DNA of 39,366 nucleotides from Pirellulales bacterium (GTDB taxonomy: Bacteria; Planctomycetota; Planctomycetia; Pirellulales; JAICIG01). Each line of letters opens with the position of its first letter. The first letter of the stretch is position 1. The notes below the pieces were generated by a model. It saw nothing but the letters and a program-made list of their open reading frames with translations. It had not been told where the DNA came from and did no database searches. The DNA is taken from NCBI GenBank assembly GCA_035533075.1, contig DATLUO010000161.1, forward strand, positions 1-39,366. The letters run 5' to 3'. The position numbers and the translations under genes are program-made. Positions 17,100-24,376 of this stretch are shown piece by piece.

Positions 17100-20000
17100 A
17101 TGTCCGCGATGACTGTTGCCCGTGCTTCTCTCGTTGCCTGCTCTCTGTGTGTCGGTGTCTGTTTGTTCCATTTCTTCGCGCCGCCGGCGGAGGCGCAAAC
17201 GGCCAACAGCGACGACTTCAGCTCCGAGTTGCCGCGGATTCCGCCCGTTGAGCCGGACCGGACGCTCGAAACTTTTACCGTGCAGCCCGGCTACCGCGTC
17301 GAGCTGGTGGCGGCCGAACCGCTGGTCAACGATCCCGTGGCGGCGGCCTTCGATGAGAACGGCCGGCTGTATGTGGTCGAAATGCGGGGATACTCCGAAG
17401 AGGCCGACGAGCTGCTCAGCCGCGTGCGATTGCTCAAAGACACCGACGGCGACGGGCGATTCGAGGAAAGCCTGGTGTTCGTCGATAAGCTGAGTTGGCC
17501 GACGGCGATCGTGTGCTACGACGGCGGCGTGTTTATCGGCGATGCCCCCGACATTCTCTATTGCAAAGACACCGACGGCGACGGCCGGGCGGACGAGCGA
17601 AAGACCGTATTCACCGGCTTCAGCAAGGCCAACGTGCAGGGCCTATTGAACTCGTTTCACTGGGGCCTCGACAACCGCATCCACGGCGCCACCAGCACCT
17701 CCGGCGGCAGCGTCCGTCGGGCAGACGATCCGCAGGCCAAACCGGTAAACCTGAACGGCCGCGACTTCGCCTTCGATCCCCGCACTCGCGAACTAGTGGC
17801 CACCAGCGGCGGCGCCCAGCACGGCATGAGCTTCGACGCCTGGGGACGCAAATTCGATTGCTCCAACAGCGATCACATTCAGCAAGTGATGTACGACGAC
17901 CGCTACATCGCCCGAAACCCGTATCTCAGCGCCCCCGGCCCGCGGAAGAGCATCGCGGCCGACGGCCCGCAGGCGGAAGTGTTTCGCACCAGCCCGGTCG
18001 AGCCGTGGCGGATTGTGCGCACGCGGCTGCGCGTGTCGGGCGCCGCGCCGGGACCGATCGAAGGCGGCGGCCGCGCGGCAGGCTACTTCACCGGCGCCAC
18101 CGGCGTGACCATCTATAAGGGAGACGCCTGGGACACCGGCGGCGAAGAGTGGGCCATCATCGGCGACGTGGGCAGCAATCTCGTTCACCGCAAACGCCTG
18201 GAAGCCAACGGGCTGGAGTTCGTCGCCCGACGCATCGACGAGAAATCGGAGTTCGTCAGCTCGCGCGACCTATGGTTCCGTCCGGCCCAGTTTATGAACG
18301 TGCCGGACGGCGCGCTCTACATCCTCGATGTTTACCGCGAGGTGATCGAGCACCCGGCCAGCCTGCCGCCGATGATCAAGCGGCATCTCGACCTGACGAG
18401 CGGCCGCGACCGCGGGCGGATCTATCGCATCGCGCCGGACGGCTTTCAGCCGCGCAAACCACCCGCCTTGGGCCGGGCAACGACGGCCGACCTTGTGGCC
18501 TTGCTCGAACATCCCAATGCCTGGCATCGCGAAACGGCGTCGCGGTTGCTTTGGCAGCGGCAGGACAAAACGGCCGTGCCGCTGTTGGAAAAACTGGTCA
18601 AAGAGTCGCCATCGCCGCTGGGAAGGATGCACGCCTGCTATGCGCTGGCCGGGTTGAAGTCGCTTGGCAGCGCGGCGCTCGTTCGCGGCCTTGGTGACGA
18701 GCATGCGGGCGTGCGAGAGCACTGCGTAAAGCTCGCCGAGCCGGCGATGAACGAATCGGACGAGCTTGCCGATCGCGTCGTGGCGATGGTCGACGACGAC
18801 GACTTGCGGGTGCGCTACCAGTTGGCGTTTTCGCTGGGCGACCTGAAATCGCCGCGGAGGCTGACGGCGCTGGCGGCGCTGGCCCGCCGCGATGCGGGCG
18901 ATCGTTGGATGCGATTGGCGATCCAAAGCTCCTTGGGCGAGGGCGCGGACCAAGTGTTGAGTCAATTGGCCGCCGACGCGGCGTTTCGGCAAAGCGATTC
19001 GGGCATGACATTCCTCGACTCGCTTGCCAGGCAGATCGGCACGGCCAATCGGCAGGCCGAGCTGCAAGCGACCTTGCGAACGATCGACGAGCTTGCCAAG
19101 ACGGACGCCACGGCGGCCGGCGCCATCGTGCGTGGCCTGGCGGCGGGACTGACGGCGCGGGGGGCGAAGCTGGAGACGGCGTTGACCGGCGAGAGCGCGA
19201 CGGCTGCCCGGCGCATCATCGGACAGTTGCTTGCGTCGGCGCGGACGACGGCCGCGGATCAGAACCAGGCCGTCAACCGCCGCGTGTCCGCGATTGACAC
19301 CTTGGCCTTGGCGCCGTTGGCCGAAGTGGAGGACGATCTGACGGGTCTGGTCCACGGGCGGCAGCCGCAAGAGGTGCAGAGGGCGGCGTTGCGGACGCTG
19401 GGTCGCTTCAACGGTCCGGCGGTGGCGACGATCGTGCTTGGGGCCTGGCCGGGGCTTGGTCCGACGGTGCGCGGCGCGGCGGCCGACGTGCTATTTTCGC
19501 GGCCGGCATGGATTGCCACCTTGTTCGACGCCGTCGAGCGCGGCGAGATCAACGCCAACGATCTCGACGCGGCGCGGCTCAAGCTGCTCGCATCTCACAG
19601 CGACGCGGCCATCCGGGAACGCGCAAAGAAGCTGTTTGCGTCGTTGGCCATCGGTCGTCGGCAGGACGTGGTGGAGGCGTACCGCGACGTGTTAACGACG
19701 CCCGGCGATGCGGGGCGCGGCAAGGCGACGTTCAAGAAAATCTGCGCGGCGTGTCATCGGGTGGAAGGCGTCGGGCAGGAGATCGGGCCGAACCTGGCCA
19801 CGGTCAAGAGCCGCGGCGCCGACGCGATTCTGGTGAACCTGCTCGACCCCAGCCGCGAGGTAAACCCGCAATTCGTCAACTACGTGCTCTTGACCGACGA
19901 CGGCCGCTCATTGACCGGTATGATTGCCGCGGAGACGGCCACCAGCGTCACGCTGCGCCGCGCCGAAGGGGCCAGCGACACGGTGTTGCGGGTGAACATC

Positions 20001-20108
20001 GACGAGCTGCGCAGCACCGGCTTATCGCTCATGCCGGATGGGATGGAGAAGCAGCTCACGAAGCAGGAGATGGCGGATTTGATCGCGTATTTGTTGAGTG
20101 CGGGTTAA
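17100..20108 (+). CDS. PVC-type haem-binding dehydrogenase with HEAT-like region
   Basis: This protein of about 1002 residues has a signal peptide ending PPAEA-Q. A beta-propeller, membrane-bound dehydrogenase-type domain covers about 40-450 (GYRVELVAAEPLVNDPVAAAFDENGRLYVVEMRGY, KDTDGDGR repeats, DLWFRPAQFMNVPDGALYILDVYREVIEHP). HEAT-like helical repeats cover about 460-850. A C-terminal cytochrome c domain of the Pirellula/Verrucomicrobium type follows with CAACH (882-886), GPNLATVKSRGADAILVNLLDPSREVNP and a late Met (SLMPDGM). The start is uncertain: ATG at 17076, 17100 and 17109 are in frame and none has a clear ribosome-binding site. It is probably a periplasmic sugar or alcohol dehydrogenase passing electrons to its own haem, acting with the preceding sulfatase. 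Confidence 0.92.
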   Translation: MSAMTVARASLVACSLCVGVCLFHFFAPPAEAQTANSDDFSSELPRIPPVEPDRTLETFTVQPGYRVELVAAEPLVNDPVAAAFDENGRLYVVEMRGYSEEADELLSRVRLLKDTDGDGRFEESLVFVDKLSWPTAIVCYDGGVFIGDAPDILYCKDTDGDGRADERKTVFTGFSKANVQGLLNSFHWGLDNRIHGATSTSGGSVRRADDPQAKPVNLNGRDFAFDPRTRELVATSGGAQHGMSFDAWGRKFDCSNSDHIQQVMYDDRYIARNPYLSAPGPRKSIAADGPQAEVFRTSPVEPWRIVRTRLRVSGAAPGPIEGGGRAAGYFTGATGVTIYKGDAWDTGGEEWAIIGDVGSNLVHRKRLEANGLEFVARRIDEKSEFVSSRDLWFRPAQFMNVPDGALYILDVYREVIEHPASLPPMIKRHLDLTSGRDRGRIYRIAPDGFQPRKPPALGRATTADLVALLEHPNAWHRETASRLLWQRQDKTAVPLLEKLVKESPSPLGRMHACYALAGLKSLGSAALVRGLGDEHAGVREHCVKLAEPAMNESDELADRVVAMVDDDDLRVRYQLAFSLGDLKSPRRLTALAALARRDAGDRWMRLAIQSSLGEGADQVLSQLAADAAFRQSDSGMTFLDSLARQIGTANRQAELQATLRTIDELAKTDATAAGAIVRGLAAGLTARGAKLETALTGESATAARRIIGQLLASARTTAADQNQAVNRRVSAIDTLALAPLAEVEDDLTGLVHGRQPQEVQRAALRTLGRFNGPAVATIVLGAWPGLGPTVRGAAADVLFSRPAWIATLFDAVERGEINANDLDAARLKLLASHSDAAIRERAKKLFASLAIGRRQDVVEAYRDVLTTPGDAGRGKATFKKICAACHRVEGVGQEIGPNLATVKSRGADAILVNLLDPSREVNPQFVNYVLLTDDGRSLTGMIAAETATSVTLRRAEGASDTVLRVNIDELRSTGLSLMPDGMEKQLTKQEMADLIAYLLSAG

Positions 20109-20124
20109 GTACAGGGTAAGCGCA

Positions 20125-20164
20125 GGGTGGGACCAGCGAGCTTGCGAGCGCCGGCCCACCCTAC
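20125..20164. repeat. REP-like repeat, family A, single arm
   Basis: One arm of the family A element (GGGTGGGACCAGCGAGC... to ...GGCCCACCCTAC) without its inverted partner. The arm itself has complementary ends (GGGTGGG and CCCACCC) and can fold as a short hairpin. It lies 17 bases after the PVC dehydrogenase stop. Confidence 0.8.
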
Positions 20165-20224
20165 CATGCTCTTTGCGCCATCCCTCAAGGGACGAACGAC
20201 AAAGCAGTAGACGGTAGGCGGGGG

Positions 20225-20689
20225 TTATGGATGAGCGTTAGGGTCTTCGACGACGAAGCCATTGGCAATGGCTGCCGCGTTGAGTTCGAGATCGGCGGAG
20301 ACCAGAGTCAGAGCCGGTTGGGCCCACGCGGCGCGCGATCGATTAAGGTCGATTGCCGCGGCGAGGTGCAAGGCATCGTAGGCCCGGAGCTCGTGCCGAT
20401 CAGCGAGCATCAATGCCTCTACGATCAGCGGGTCAGAAATCCCCAGCAGAATGTAATCATGGCGAACCTCATGCGAGAGACGAGCGATTGCGGTCGCCGC
20501 GGCGGCCGCCGTCAAGCTACCGCCCTTCCGACGCCGAGCAATCGCCGACACGACTTCCAACTCAACGAGTTGGAGCGCATGAATGTTGTTGCCCGACGCG
20601 GGAGCGGTAACGCCGCGAACCCAGGCGCTGCCCAACTCGTTGATGTAGCGTTTCGCCAGAGCACTACTGTCGAAGAAATAGGCCGCCAA
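20225..20689 (-). CDS. PIN-domain toxin (VapC-like)
   Basis: This 154-residue PIN nuclease carries the conserved acidic residues in the expected order: FFDSSALAKRY (Asp7), LVELEVVSA (Glu43 or Glu45), RAYDALHLAAA (Asp105) and SADLELNAAA (Asp133). PIN toxins cleave RNA and are neutralised by a partner antitoxin. The only possible start is TTG at 20689, directly after the TAG stop of the antitoxin gene; GAGGAG lies nine bases upstream. The weak start codon and the immediate adjacency should make toxin synthesis depend on antitoxin translation. The family is clear; the RNA target is unknown. Confidence 0.88.
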   Translation of the reverse strand: MAAYFFDSSALAKRYINELGSAWVRGVTAPASGNNIHALQLVELEVVSAIARRRKGGSLTAAAAATAIARLSHEVRHDYILLGISDPLIVEALMLADRHELRAYDALHLAAAIDLNRSRAAWAQPALTLVSADLELNAAAIANGFVVEDPNAHP

Positions 20690-20974
20690 CTACCGGCGCT
20701 CCTCAATAATCGTTTCCGACAAGGGCTTGCCGATGATCTCCACAGGGGTGAATTGGTCGAACGCCTGCTGGTCGCGGCGACGCAGCCGGATTTTGCTGAT
20801 CAGGCCGGCAGCCAGCAATTGCCGTTGATAGGCTTCATCAGCGATTTCCTCATCGGTGATCGCCGGTCGGTCGCTCTGCGCCAAGCTCGCGGAAACCGCG
20901 CGCTGCACAGCCTCGCGGTCGTCCCGCGGCAAGGCGCAGATCTCCGCGATCAACTTTTCCACATGAGGTGCCAT
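20690..20974 (-). CDS. Antitoxin partner of PIN toxin
   Basis: This 94-residue acidic/basic helical protein (MAPHVEKLIAEICALPRDDREAVQRAV...) ends with a basic and acidic tail including PVEIIGKPLSETIIEERR. No DNA-binding domain of the common AbrB or ribbon-helix-helix type is obvious. The assignment rests on its position directly upstream of, and contiguous with, the PIN gene. The start at 20974 is supported by GGAGG eight bases upstream. Confidence 0.65.
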   Translation of the reverse strand: MAPHVEKLIAEICALPRDDREAVQRAVSASLAQSDRPAITDEEIADEAYQRQLLAAGLISKIRLRRRDQQAFDQFTPVEIIGKPLSETIIEERR

Positions 20975-21172
20975 AGCAATGCCTCCGCTTGAACGGAATA
21001 CGTCTTTGGACGTCAATCTATTCTAGCCCCTCCCAACCCGCGGGCAAATATCGCTTCAACTCCCAGGCTGCTATCGCCGCTTCCTTGACCCGCCACTCAT
21101 CCGCCCCTATGCTCGAAATTGCCAGCGGTTCGCGAACATCAGATTTAGACCGATGATCAATACGAGGCTTTT

Positions 21173-21509
21173 ATGTCCGAGGGATCAAAGTTCCTTGGTC
21201 ATCCTGTGGATCCTCCCGCGGATTGGATGCGCGAGCTGGCAAGGAATTCGCAGAACGTCGAGTTTATTGAACGCATCCGAGCTGCGGCGGAAACCATCGA
21301 CCGCTTGCGTCGAGGCGAACAGCCGCAAGTGCAGCGGTGTGTTTGTTCTGAAGGGAACGCGGTTCCCGCTGTCCCAGTTGTTCGGCGAGCTCGCCGAGGG
21401 GAGGAGTGTCCGATCGATCGCCAAGGGGTTCGATCTCGACGAAGAGCAAATGAGCACGTTCCTGCACGCCTTGGCGGTATGTTTGGACGCTCGCGTGGCC
21501 CATGATTGA
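21173..21509 (+). pseudogene. DUF433-family gene with frameshift
   Basis: The start ATG at 21173 has GAGG upstream and opens a helical N-terminus (SKFLGHPVDPPADWMRELAR... to EQPQVQ). The DUF433 signature GVFVLKGTRFPLSQLFGELAEGRSV, then AKGFDLDEEQM, lies in another frame and ends at 21509. The frame changes near 21325-21345 around a GTGTGTTTGTT run. DUF433 proteins are often antitoxins. It could be a real mutation, a programmed frameshift or a sequencing error. Confidence 0.6.
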
Positions 21510-21527
21510 GGTGCAGCAAGACAAGGC

Positions 21528-21818
21528 ATGGAGGATGGAAGCGTCAGACGGATCACCGAATCGATCACGATAGAAATGCTCCGGAGATTCAAGCAAGAGT
21601 ATCCGGCATGGTCCGAGCTGGCTTTCCGGAACTCCGTCATTGAGCTTCAACCGCGATATATCTACGTCAGCCACTTTGAGGTCGATTCAGTCAAGCGAAC
21701 GGGATTTGTCGACCGGCTTACGTCGGGATGGCAGCGGGATCTGAAGCAGATGCTCGAAGTAAACACATCGCGTATTTATGGACTCGATGAAATCAAGAAA
21801 CTACTGGAGGTACAATGA
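21528..21818 (+). CDS. Small hypothetical protein
   Basis: This 96-residue protein (MEDGSVRRITESITIEMLRRF...) was not recognised. It has mixed alpha/beta character, including PRYIYVSHFEVDSVKRTGFVDRLTSGWQRDL, and a helical C-terminus. It begins 18 bases after the DUF433 frame, and its TGA overlaps the ATG of the ceramidase-like gene (ATGA at 21815-21818), indicating translational coupling. Codon usage is less GC-biased than that of its neighbours, which may indicate recent acquisition together with the DUF433 gene. Confidence 0.6.
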   Translation: MEDGSVRRITESITIEMLRRFKQEYPAWSELAFRNSVIELQPRYIYVSHFEVDSVKRTGFVDRLTSGWQRDLKQMLEVNTSRIYGLDEIKKLLEVQ

Positions 21819-23206
21819 GGTTCGTCACGTTCAATTTCAAATTTGTAATTTGCGTTTTGCAATTCGCATTTTCTCTCTTGTTTGCCGCGCCAGTTTCAGC
21901 GAGCGACACATGGAAAGCCGGCGTGGCCAAGGCCAAGATCACGCCAGAGCGGTTGATGTGGATGTCGGGCTATGGCGCCCGCAACAAGCCGGCCGAAGGA
22001 ACCAGCCTCGACCTGTGGGCCAAGGCGCTGGTGCTGGAAGATCCGCGGGGACATCGCGCGGCGCTCGTGACGCTCGATCTGGTGGGCATCGCCCGAGATC
22101 TGTCTCAGGCCGTTTGCGACACATTGCGGCAGAAGCACGGCCTGGAGCGGTCGCAAGTCATGCTGGCAGTGTCGCACACGCACTGCGGTCCCGTCGTGGG
22201 TCGCAATCTGAGCGCAATGTACTTTCTCGATCGGCAGCAATTGCAATATGTCGACGACTATGCGGCCCGCTTGGAAGAAACGCTGGTCGGCTTGGTGGGT
22301 GAAGCAATCGGACGATTGGCGCCATGTTCGCTGGCTTGGGGAAATGGCCAGGCGACGTTCGCGGGCAATCGCCGCAACAACAATGAGGCCGAGGTGCCGC
22401 AGCGCCGGGCCGAAGGCCGCTTGGTCGGGCCGGTCGATTACGACGTGCCCGTGCTGGCGGTGCGCGATGACCGGCGGCGGTTGGTGGCCGTGTTGTTCGG
22501 CTACGCCTGTCACGCCACCGTGCTCAATGATTATCAGTGGTCGGGCGATTACCCCGGCTACGCGCAACGGGCGTTGGAAGCGTCGCGCCCGGACATGACG
22601 GCCCTGTTTTGGGCGGGCTGCGGCGCCGACCAGAACCCGGTGCCGCGCCAAAAGCAGGCCTACGCCGAAGAGTACGGCCGGCAACTCGCCGCGGCGGTCG
22701 AGCGCGTGCTGGCCGGCGTGATGCCGCCGGTGGAAGGCGAACTGGCGACGAGCTATCGTGAAATCGCACTTCCTTATGCCCAACTGCCGACCCACGAAGA
22801 CTTGGTGCGGCAGACCGAATCGTCGAACAAATACGAAGCGCAGCGGGGCCGCATCTTGCTGGCCCAAGTCGACGCCGGGCGGCCGCTCAGCCCGACCTAT
22901 CCCTATCCCGTGCAATGCTGGCGACTGGGCCGCGACGTGCGGCTGATCGCGCTGGGCGGCGAGGTGGTGGTCGATTATGCCCTGCGGCTCAAAGCCGAGT
23001 TGGGCCGCGAGCGGACTTGGGTGGCCGGATATACCAACGACGTGATGGCTTATATTCCCTCGCGCCGCGTGCTGGCCGAGGGCGGCTATGAGGGCGGCGG
23101 CGCGATGGTCTACTACGGCCTGCCGACCGTCTGGTCGCCGGAAGTCGAAGAATTGATCGTCCGAGAAGTGCAGGCACAAGCGGCCAACGAGCAGGCCAGC
23201 CATTGA
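21815..23206 (+). CDS. Neutral/alkaline ceramidase-like secreted hydrolase
   Basis: This 463-residue protein resembles the N-terminal domain of neutral/alkaline non-lysosomal ceramidases. WKAGVAKAKITPERLMWMSGYGAR opens the domain, SHTHCGP (120-126) is the family's metal-binding line, and GYACHATVLNDYQWSGDYPGYA and FWAGCGADQNPVPR follow. It is shorter than full ceramidases (about 650-700 residues) and lacks their C-terminal domain; many planctomycete members are like this and their substrate is unproven. The signal peptide (residues 1-29) is oddly Phe-rich and is encoded by an AT-rich low-complexity run. It overlaps the upstream gene by four bases. Confidence 0.88.
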   Translation: MRFVTFNFKFVICVLQFAFSLLFAAPVSASDTWKAGVAKAKITPERLMWMSGYGARNKPAEGTSLDLWAKALVLEDPRGHRAALVTLDLVGIARDLSQAVCDTLRQKHGLERSQVMLAVSHTHCGPVVGRNLSAMYFLDRQQLQYVDDYAARLEETLVGLVGEAIGRLAPCSLAWGNGQATFAGNRRNNNEAEVPQRRAEGRLVGPVDYDVPVLAVRDDRRRLVAVLFGYACHATVLNDYQWSGDYPGYAQRALEASRPDMTALFWAGCGADQNPVPRQKQAYAEEYGRQLAAAVERVLAGVMPPVEGELATSYREIALPYAQLPTHEDLVRQTESSNKYEAQRGRILLAQVDAGRPLSPTYPYPVQCWRLGRDVRLIALGGEVVVDYALRLKAELGRERTWVAGYTNDVMAYIPSRRVLAEGGYEGGGAMVYYGLPTVWSPEVEELIVREVQAQAANEQASH

Positions 23207-23308
23207 GCTCCGAACCTCACTTCCGTGTGCCGACCTTGTTCTAACATGCGGAAGGCCACACCAAAGACGTCGTTATGGGCGAGACGCTCGCGGGCAAACA
23301 ACGACGAG

Positions 23309-23331
23309 ACGGCCTAGGAAGGCCATCCTCC
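23309..23331. repeat. Repeat family B, single arm
   Basis: ACGGCCTAGGAAGGCC followed by ATCCTCC. It is the exact reverse complement of the left arm of the full element at 36645-36705. It abuts the stop codon of the N-acetyltransferase gene. Confidence 0.75.
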
Positions 23332-24144
23332 TTATGTCTCATCGCTCAGGCAGCGGAACCGTGTGCCGGGCGGAAACTCCAGACCGAACGTCTCGGCCAA
23401 CACCGCCAACAGAGCCTCGGCGTCGACGATCTGGCGGCAGTCGCTGTTGCCGTCTTTGATCACGGTCAACTCGCGGTTGCGCAGCAGGTAGCAGGCCTCG
23501 GGCGTTTGTCTCTGCACCGCCAGCGTCTGCACGAACCGCGACGCCGGGTGCGTCGAAACGTAGTGGTTGGCCATCTCGAAGTCGAGGGCATAATGCGGCT
23601 CGAGCGTAAAGACATACAGAGGCTGCCACGCTCCTTCTCGCAACGATTCGAGCACCCAAACGCCACGCTCTTCGACCAGCCGGAAGCTCCAGCCGAACTG
23701 CCGCGAGACCCCGCCCGGCCGCAGACGAATCGGCTCGAGCAGGCCGCCGGTGCCGAAACCGACGTCCGCCAGCCAGGCCTGGCCCGCGACGTCGACCATG
23801 AGCATCATGTGCGTCCGCGGCAGCACGCGATGGGCGCCCAACCGCACGCGCGCCGCCAAGGGCGTGACGTGAAAGCCAAGCCGCTCGAGCACGGCCGCCA
23901 GCAGCGTGTTTTGCTCGAAGCAGTAGCCGCCACGCCGTGCCTTGACCAGTTTGGCTTGGATGCTGGCCAGATCGATTCCAATCGGCCGGCCGAGTTGAAT
24001 ATCGAGATTCTCGAAGGGAATGCTGGTCGCGTGCGCCAGGTGGACCGCGTCGAGCACCTCCGGCGTCGCCTGGCGCGGTCCGGTGTAGCCTATACGGCGA
24101 AAATAGGCGTCGAGATCGAGAGCGGCTGCGGGGAGATCCGTCAT
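23332..24144 (-). CDS. Arylamine N-acetyltransferase
   Basis: This 270-residue NAT has the normal family length. The catalytic triad is complete: Cys75 in RRGGYCFEQN, His112 in RTHMMLMV and Asp127 in WLADVGFG. IPFENLDI near residue 42 is another family line. It transfers acetyl groups from acetyl-CoA to arylamines or hydrazines in the cytoplasm; the natural substrate is unknown. The start at 24144 is favoured because a perfect TATAAT (24157-24152 on the minus strand) would begin transcription at about 24145; the ATG at 24153 overlaps that -10 box. A single family B repeat arm lies immediately after the stop. Confidence 0.92.
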   Translation of the reverse strand: MTDLPAAALDLDAYFRRIGYTGPRQATPEVLDAVHLAHATSIPFENLDIQLGRPIGIDLASIQAKLVKARRGGYCFEQNTLLAAVLERLGFHVTPLAARVRLGAHRVLPRTHMMLMVDVAGQAWLADVGFGTGGLLEPIRLRPGGVSRQFGWSFRLVEERGVWVLESLREGAWQPLYVFTLEPHYALDFEMANHYVSTHPASRFVQTLAVQRQTPEACYLLRNRELTVIKDGNSDCRQIVDAEALLAVLAETFGLEFPPGTRFRCLSDET

Positions 24145-24151
24145 GAGTCGC

Positions 24152-24157
24152 ATTATA
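24152..24157 (-). promoter_or_regulatory. -10 element of the NAT gene (leaderless)
   Basis: A perfect TATAAT on the minus strand, with predicted transcription start at 24145, one base before the ATG at 24144. No good -35 element was seen at 16-18 bases. Confidence 0.45.
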
Positions 24158-24376
24158 CCGTAAGGTGGCACCGGCGAGCGGCGACATACACCACCGAACT
24201 TGCGCTTCGGGGAAACTTTAACGGTTTCAGCGATCGTGGCGGGGGGGCCGGTTGATCTCACAAGCAGCGGTTCTGCTGCCGATGCCAATTGCTAGGTTTT
24301 CGACGCCGCGCCGGATCGTACCGGCGCCGAAGCACCATGCCGCGTGAAACCACCCGCGTTTGAGGAAGCGTATCCC

